DNA of 12,613 nt from DATKQI01 sp035532755 (GTDB taxonomy: Bacteria > Pseudomonadota > Alphaproteobacteria > Acetobacterales > Acetobacteraceae), in assembly GCA_035532755.1 (NCBI GenBank), contig DATKQI010000115.1, positions 1 through 12,613 on the forward strand. The letters run 5' to 3'. The notes under the pieces are model-generated. The model saw nothing but the letters and a program-made list of their open reading frames with translations. It was not told the origin of the DNA and ran no database searches. The position numbers and the translations under genes are program-made. Of this stretch, positions 8,689 through 12,613 are shown piece after piece (the first letter of the stretch is position 1; every line of letters starts with the position of its first letter).

Positions 8689-11064
8689 TCACCACACCAG
8701 CGCCTGGGCGCAGGCGTCCAGGATCGCATCGGTGTCGATGCCGTAGGCATGGTACAGGTCGGGGATGTCCCCGCTCTGGCCGAACCGGTCCGGCCCCAGC
8801 GCAACGACCCGGTGCCCGCGCACCCCGCCCAGCCAGGCATGCGCGGCCGGGTGACCGTCCAGCACGCTCACCAGTGCCGCACCGGGGGCGAGCGGGGCAA
8901 GAAGCGTCTCAATATGGGCTTGCGCCCCGCGCGCACCGGCCCGCCGCGCGCGCGCGGCCTCCAGCCAGCCGGCGTGCAGCCGGTCCGGGCTCGTGATGGC
9001 GAGCAGGCCCGCGCCCGGTTCCTCGGCGGCCAGCTCGGCGAAGGCGGCCTCCGCCTCAGGTGCCACCGGTCCCTGGTAGGCGAGCGCGATGCGCGCCCCG
9101 GGTGCCGGGGGCACCACCCAATGGGCGCCGTCGATCACTGCCGCAACGTCCAGCGGCCGGCCGGTCTGCGGCAACTGCCGCGTGGACAGGCGCAGCCAGA
9201 CCGAACTGCCCTGCGGCTGCTGCATGTGCCACAGGGCATGGCGCAGCAGGATCGCCAGCTCGTCCACATATGCCGGCTCATAGGCGGCCAGCCGGTCCTG
9301 CGCGATGCCGATCAGCGGGGTGTTGGTGGACTGGTGCTGCCCGCCCTCGGGCGCGAGCGAGATGCCGGAGGGGGTGGAAACCAGCAGGAACCGCGCATCC
9401 TGGTAGCAGCCATAGATCAGCGCATCGAGGCCGCGGTTCACGAACGGATCGTACACGGTGCCGATCGGCAGCAGCCGCGCCCCGGTCAGCCCGGTGGCGA
9501 GCCCGGCCGCGCCCAGCAGCAGGAACAGGTTCTGCTCGGCGATGCCCAGCTCGATGTGCTGGCCCTTCGGGCTCATGCCCCAGCGCTGGGCGGAGGCGAG
9601 CTTCGCGTCCCGGAACACGTCGTTGCGGGTGTGCCGGTCGAAGATGCCGCGGCGGTTCACCCAGGGGCCGAGATTGGTCGAGACCGTCACATCCGGGCTG
9701 GTGGTGACGATGTGGCGGGCCAGCGCCTCGCACTCTCCCTGGCCGCGGCCGATCTCGGCCAGGATCTCGCCGAAGCCGGCCTGGGTGGACAGGTTCCGCC
9801 CGGCGGTCTTCGGCCCCGGCAGCACCGGCGGCACCGGCACGACCGGCGCGGACAGCGCGCGGCCTTCCGCCGTCAGCGGCGTGGCGAACGGGCAGCCGGC
9901 GATGAAGGCATCCAGCGCAGCGGCGGAGATGTCGAGCCCCTCGGCACGGTCCCATTCGTGGCCGGGGCGGATGTTCATGGCGGTGCGGAATTCCGCCATC
10001 TGCTCCTTCGTCATCATCCCGGCATGGTTGTCCTTGTGCCCGGCGAACGGCAGGCCCATCCCCTTGATGGTGTAGGCGATGAAGCAGGTCGGCTGGTCCC
10101 CGGCGGCGGCGGTCTCGCGGAACGCCTCGATCAGCGTTTCCGTGTCATGCCCGCCGAGGTTGGTCATCAGTGCGGCCAGCTCGTCATCGGTCAGCGCGTC
10201 GATGATGGCGCGCACCCCGCGCTCCCGCCCCAGGTCGGACAGCAGCGCCACCCGCCATGCGGCACCGCCCTGGAAGGTGAGGGCGGAATACAGGCTGTTC
10301 GGGCAGTCGTCGATCCAGCGGCGCAGCGCCTCCCCACCCTCGCGGGCGAAGGCGGCTTCCAGCCTGCGGCCGTATTTCAGGGTGACGACGTTCCACCCCA
10401 TATCGCGGAACAGCCCCTCGATCCGCCCGAACAGCCGGTCCGGCACCACGGAATCGAGGCTCTGGCGGTTGTAGTCGATGATCCACCACACATCGCGAAC
10501 GTCGTGCTTCTAGCCTTCCAGCAGCGCCTCGTAGATGTTGCCCTCGTCCAGCTCCGCGTCGCCGGCGATGGCGATGTGGCGCCCGGCCGGCAGTTCGGGG
10601 CGGGAGAGGCCATGCAGCCGCACGTAATCGGCAATCAGCGCGCTGAAGCTCGTCATCGCCACGCCCAGGCCGACCGAGCCGGTGGAGAAATCGACCTCCG
10701 CCCCGTCCTTCACGCGCGAGGGGTAGGATTGCACCCCGCCCATCTGCCGCAGCCCGGCCATCTTCTCGATGCTCTGCCGGCCGAACAGGTAGTTGATGGC
10801 GTGGAACACCGGCCCCGCATGGGGCTTCACCGCCACCCGGTCCTGCGGGCGCAGGATCTCGAAATACAGCGCCGCCATGATCGGGATGACCGAGGCGCAG
10901 GAGGCCTGATGCCCGCCCACCTTCAGCCCGTCCCGGTTCGGGCGGATGTGGTTCGCGTTGTGGATCATCCACGCCGACAGCCACAGCAGCTTGCGCTCGA
11001 CCTGCAGCAGCGCGGCCAGGCGGGAGGGCGGCGCGGCCGCGATCGGCCCGGTGGGTGCGTTCAT
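8689..11064 (-). pseudogene. AceE/transketolase-type thiamine-diphosphate enzyme, interrupted by one in-frame amber codon
   Basis: Read through the TAG at 10512-10510 this is one 791-codon frame. The first part encodes 184 residues from the ATG at 11064 (AAGGA 9 nt upstream). After the amber codon, 606 further codons run without a stop. It resembles homodimeric pyruvate dehydrogenase E1 (AceE) and transketolases: PHAGPVFHAINYLFGR (81-96), first half of the ThDP/Mg motif AGDAELDEGN (167-176), second half IIDYN (195-199), YTIKGMG (near 331-337), GIAEQN with the probable cofactor-activating Glu (E510), and STPSGISLAPEGG. AceE itself is near 890 residues and transketolase near 660, so substrate and acceptor are unclear; no E2 or E3 gene is adjacent. 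It follows malonyl-CoA decarboxylase by 32 nt. The stop splits the cofactor site, so neither fragment should work alone. A sequencing error or read-through would make it a normal gene. Confidence 0.8.
10510..10512 (-). other. In-frame TAG interrupting the ThDP-enzyme gene
   Basis: The minus-strand codons read GAA GGC TAG AAG CAC GAC, with clean family sequence on both sides (EALLEG before, KHDVRD then WWIIDYNRQ after). My recollection of related enzymes is that Trp (TGG) stands here, which would make this a single G-to-A change; this alignment has not been run. The base after the stop is A, not the C typical of leaky stops, and no structure that would favour recoding is obvious. Confidence 0.85.
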
Positions 11065-11096
11065 CCTGGCAATTCCTTCCCGATCCCTGCGCCGGC

Positions 11097-12494
11097 TCAG
11101 CCCCAGCCGCGCGCCAGCCGGCGCACGGTGGTCGCGGCGTTGCGCTTGCCCGCGCCGGCATAATCCTCGTGGTATTCCTCGATCCGGGCCGGGTCGTAGA
11201 GGTAGTTGACCATCAGCGCCGCCCCTTCCTTCACGCCCCTGGTCGAGGTATCGGCGAGCATGTTGATCCGCTCCAGCCGCGCGCCGTTCGTCAGATGGAA
11301 ATGCGCGACCGGATCGAGCGCCCGCTTGCCGCGTGCTTCGACGAGCAGATAGCGCGCGCACAGCCGCACCAGTACCGGCGCGAGCGCCTTCTGCATCGCG
11401 CCATCGCGCACCCAGGATTTGTCGGCCAGGATCGCGGCCAGGGCCTGGGCCCCGCTTTCCTGTGCGCCGGGCGGGGCCACGGCGGCGAGGTTCACCGATT
11501 CCTCGTCCGACAGCAGGCCCGGCTCGGCGGCGGCGAGCTTTTCGTCGAGCCAGCGGCAATAGCCCGGAACCGGCGAGAGCGTGGCGAACGCCTTGAGGTT
11601 GCGGAACTCCGCCGTGAGCAGCTCGACCACGCGCTTGATCAGGAAATTGCCGAAGCTGATGCCGGCGAGCCCGCTCTGGCAGTTGCTGATCGAGTAGAAG
11701 ATGGCGGTATCCGCCTGCTTCGGGTCCTGCACCGGGGCGCTGTGGTCCAGCAGGCGCTGCACCGAATCGGCAAGCCCCTTCACCAGCGCGACCTCCACGA
11801 AGATCAGCGGCTCGTCGGGCATGCGCGGGTGGAAGAAGGCATAGCAGCGGCGATCGGAATCGAGACGGTTCTTCAGATCGCGCCAGGAGCGGATTTCATG
11901 CACCGCCTCGTAATCGACGAGTTTTTCCAGCAGCGCCGCCGGGCTTGTCCAGTCGATGCGCCGCAGTTCCAGGAAGCCGACATCGAACCAGCTCGCAAGC
12001 TGGCGCCGCAGGTCCGCCTCCAGCGGGGCGAGATCGGGTGCCTTCCTGGCTGCTTCCATCAGGGTTGCCCGGAAATCCACCAGGAACTTCATCCCGTCGG
12101 GGATGGTGGTGAACTGGGTCATCAGCTTCAGGCGGGGCGGTTCCAGAACGTGGCGCAGCCTGGCCTTGGCCGCGGCGCGCACATCGGCATCCGGCGCGGT
12201 GCGAACCGCCTCATAGGCGGTATCCACCGCCTCCGGATCGGAATCGAAGCTCGCCAGCGTGCGCAGGAAGGCAAGGCGCCCGGAGAAATCGAGCCCGAGA
12301 TAGGTCTCGGCCAGCTTCGCCGCGCGCGAGCGGGCGCTGACCTCGCCGCCACGGCCGGCCAGACAGGCGCGCATCTGCGCGGCGATGCTGTCGTCCTCGT
12401 CGCCCGACACGCTCGCCGCCATGTCGCGCCAGACCGAGGCGATCCGGCGGATGGCGCGATCGAACAGGTTGGCGGGAGCGGCGGTTTCGCTCAT
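11097..12494 (-). CDS. Malonyl-CoA decarboxylase
   Basis: This 465-residue protein belongs to the malonyl-CoA decarboxylase family, which converts malonyl-CoA to acetyl-CoA and CO2. The N-terminal helical domain spans about 1-160 and the GNAT-like catalytic domain about 165-465. Family blocks include FLELRRIDW (174-182), IFYSISNCQSGLAGISFGNF (265-284), ATLSPVPGY (304-312, with S307 matching the conserved Ser) and HFHLTNGARLERIN (398-411, with H400 as the likely catalytic His). It ends MVNYLYD...EYHEDYA. The ATG at 12494 has GGAG about 9 nt upstream. Bacterial homologues (MatA) work in malonate use, but no malonyl-CoA synthetase or transporter is visible here, so removal of surplus malonyl-CoA is equally possible. 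It is the first gene of an operon with the ThDP enzyme. Confidence 0.93.
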   Translation of the reverse strand: MSETAAPANLFDRAIRRIASVWRDMAASVSGDEDDSIAAQMRACLAGRGGEVSARSRAAKLAETYLGLDFSGRLAFLRTLASFDSDPEAVDTAYEAVRTAPDADVRAAAKARLRHVLEPPRLKLMTQFTTIPDGMKFLVDFRATLMEAARKAPDLAPLEADLRRQLASWFDVGFLELRRIDWTSPAALLEKLVDYEAVHEIRSWRDLKNRLDSDRRCYAFFHPRMPDEPLIFVEVALVKGLADSVQRLLDHSAPVQDPKQADTAIFYSISNCQSGLAGISFGNFLIKRVVELLTAEFRNLKAFATLSPVPGYCRWLDEKLAAAEPGLLSDEESVNLAAVAPPGAQESGAQALAAILADKSWVRDGAMQKALAPVLVRLCARYLLVEARGKRALDPVAHFHLTNGARLERINMLADTSTRGVKEGAALMVNYLYDPARIEEYHEDYAGAGKRNAATTVRRLARGWG

Positions 12495-12511
12495 GCAGGC
12501 GATCTCCGGAA

Positions 12512-12537
12512 CGATCGGCGCAACATAGCGCAGATCG
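12512..12537. promoter_or_regulatory. Palindromic operator candidate centred on a -10 box upstream of malonyl-CoA decarboxylase
   Basis: Arms CGATCGGCGC (12512-12521) and GCGCAGATCG (12528-12537) are inverted repeats with one mismatch. They flank exactly the 6-nt AACATA (12522-12527), which reads TATGTT on the minus strand, a plausible -10. A weak -35 CTGTCG lies 17 nt further upstream (12550-12545). A dimeric repressor bound here would block RNA polymerase. The symmetry is seen; the regulator is unknown. Confidence 0.45.
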
Positions 12538-12575
12538 CCCCGGCCGACAGCCCGGTGACGGCGTTGCTGCCGGTC

Positions 12576-12613
12576 GTCAACCGCCCATCGTCAGCCGCCA
12601 GTCGTCAATAGCC
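12576..12613. repeat. 14-nt tandem direct repeat, about 2.7 copies, cut by the window end
   Basis: GTCAACCGCCCATC (12576-12589), GTCAGCCGCCAGTC (12590-12603) and GTCAATAGCC (12604-12613) repeat with exact 14-nt period. On the minus strand each unit presents a (T/C)TGACGA core, two of them TTGACG and so like -35 boxes. The array lies about 80 nt upstream of the malonyl-CoA decarboxylase start and probably continues beyond the window. Confidence 0.55.

Noticed and set aside
10489..10491. GTG just after the amber codon as the start of an independent second subunit
   Set aside because: There is no Shine-Dalgarno upstream, and the split would fall inside the ThDP motif rather than at a domain border, so two functional subunits are unlikely.
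8749..11163. An 804-codon plus-strand open frame opposite the ThDP-enzyme gene
   Set aside because: The sequence is low-complexity, and the minus strand carries recognisable motifs over the same span.
11055..12611. A 518-codon plus-strand open frame opposite malonyl-CoA decarboxylase
   Set aside because: It is antisense to a clear family member and has no recognisable motifs.

Overview
The window reads as chromosomal DNA of a high-GC alphaproteobacterium, most likely Rhodospirillales/Acetobacteraceae-like. The evidence is the very high GC content with G/C-rich third positions, the alphaproteobacterial sequences of trigger factor, ClpX and HU, and the gene order tig-clpP-clpX-lon-hup. No genus is claimed. 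I see no insertion sequences, CRISPR arrays, phage genes or integrases; this is mostly core genome.

Layout. (1) 1-1579, minus strand: the 5' part of glmU (cell-wall UDP-GlcNAc synthesis, running off the window) with an IclR-family regulator gene upstream of it. (2) 1580-1756: an intergenic stretch with a cluster of TTCGGG/CCCGAA half-sites. (3) 1757-8676, plus strand: a protein quality-control block, tRNA-Leu(UAG), tig, clpP, clpX, lon, a gene for histone-like protein HU, and tRNA-Val(UAC). The gaps between these genes hold GC-rich hairpins and candidate promoters, so the genes are probably expressed both separately and by read-through. (4) 8689-12494, minus strand: a two-gene operon, malonyl-CoA decarboxylase followed 32 nt later by a large thiamine-diphosphate (AceE/transketolase-type) enzyme. 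A palindrome centred on a candidate -10 box and a partial 14-nt tandem repeat lie upstream of the decarboxylase.

How they work together. Trigger factor folds nascent chains at the ribosome, ClpXP and Lon degrade regulatory and damaged proteins, and HU shapes the nucleoid. The malonyl-CoA decarboxylase would turn malonyl-CoA into acetyl-CoA; the role of the co-transcribed ThDP enzyme is not known from sequence.

The most noteworthy observation is that the ThDP-enzyme gene is interrupted by a single in-frame amber codon (TAG, 10510-10512, minus) between the two halves of its cofactor-binding motif. The frame continues for 606 more clean codons. This is either a recent nonsense mutation, a sequencing error, or a read-through codon; the first two are more likely. 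I found no convincing wholly novel system.
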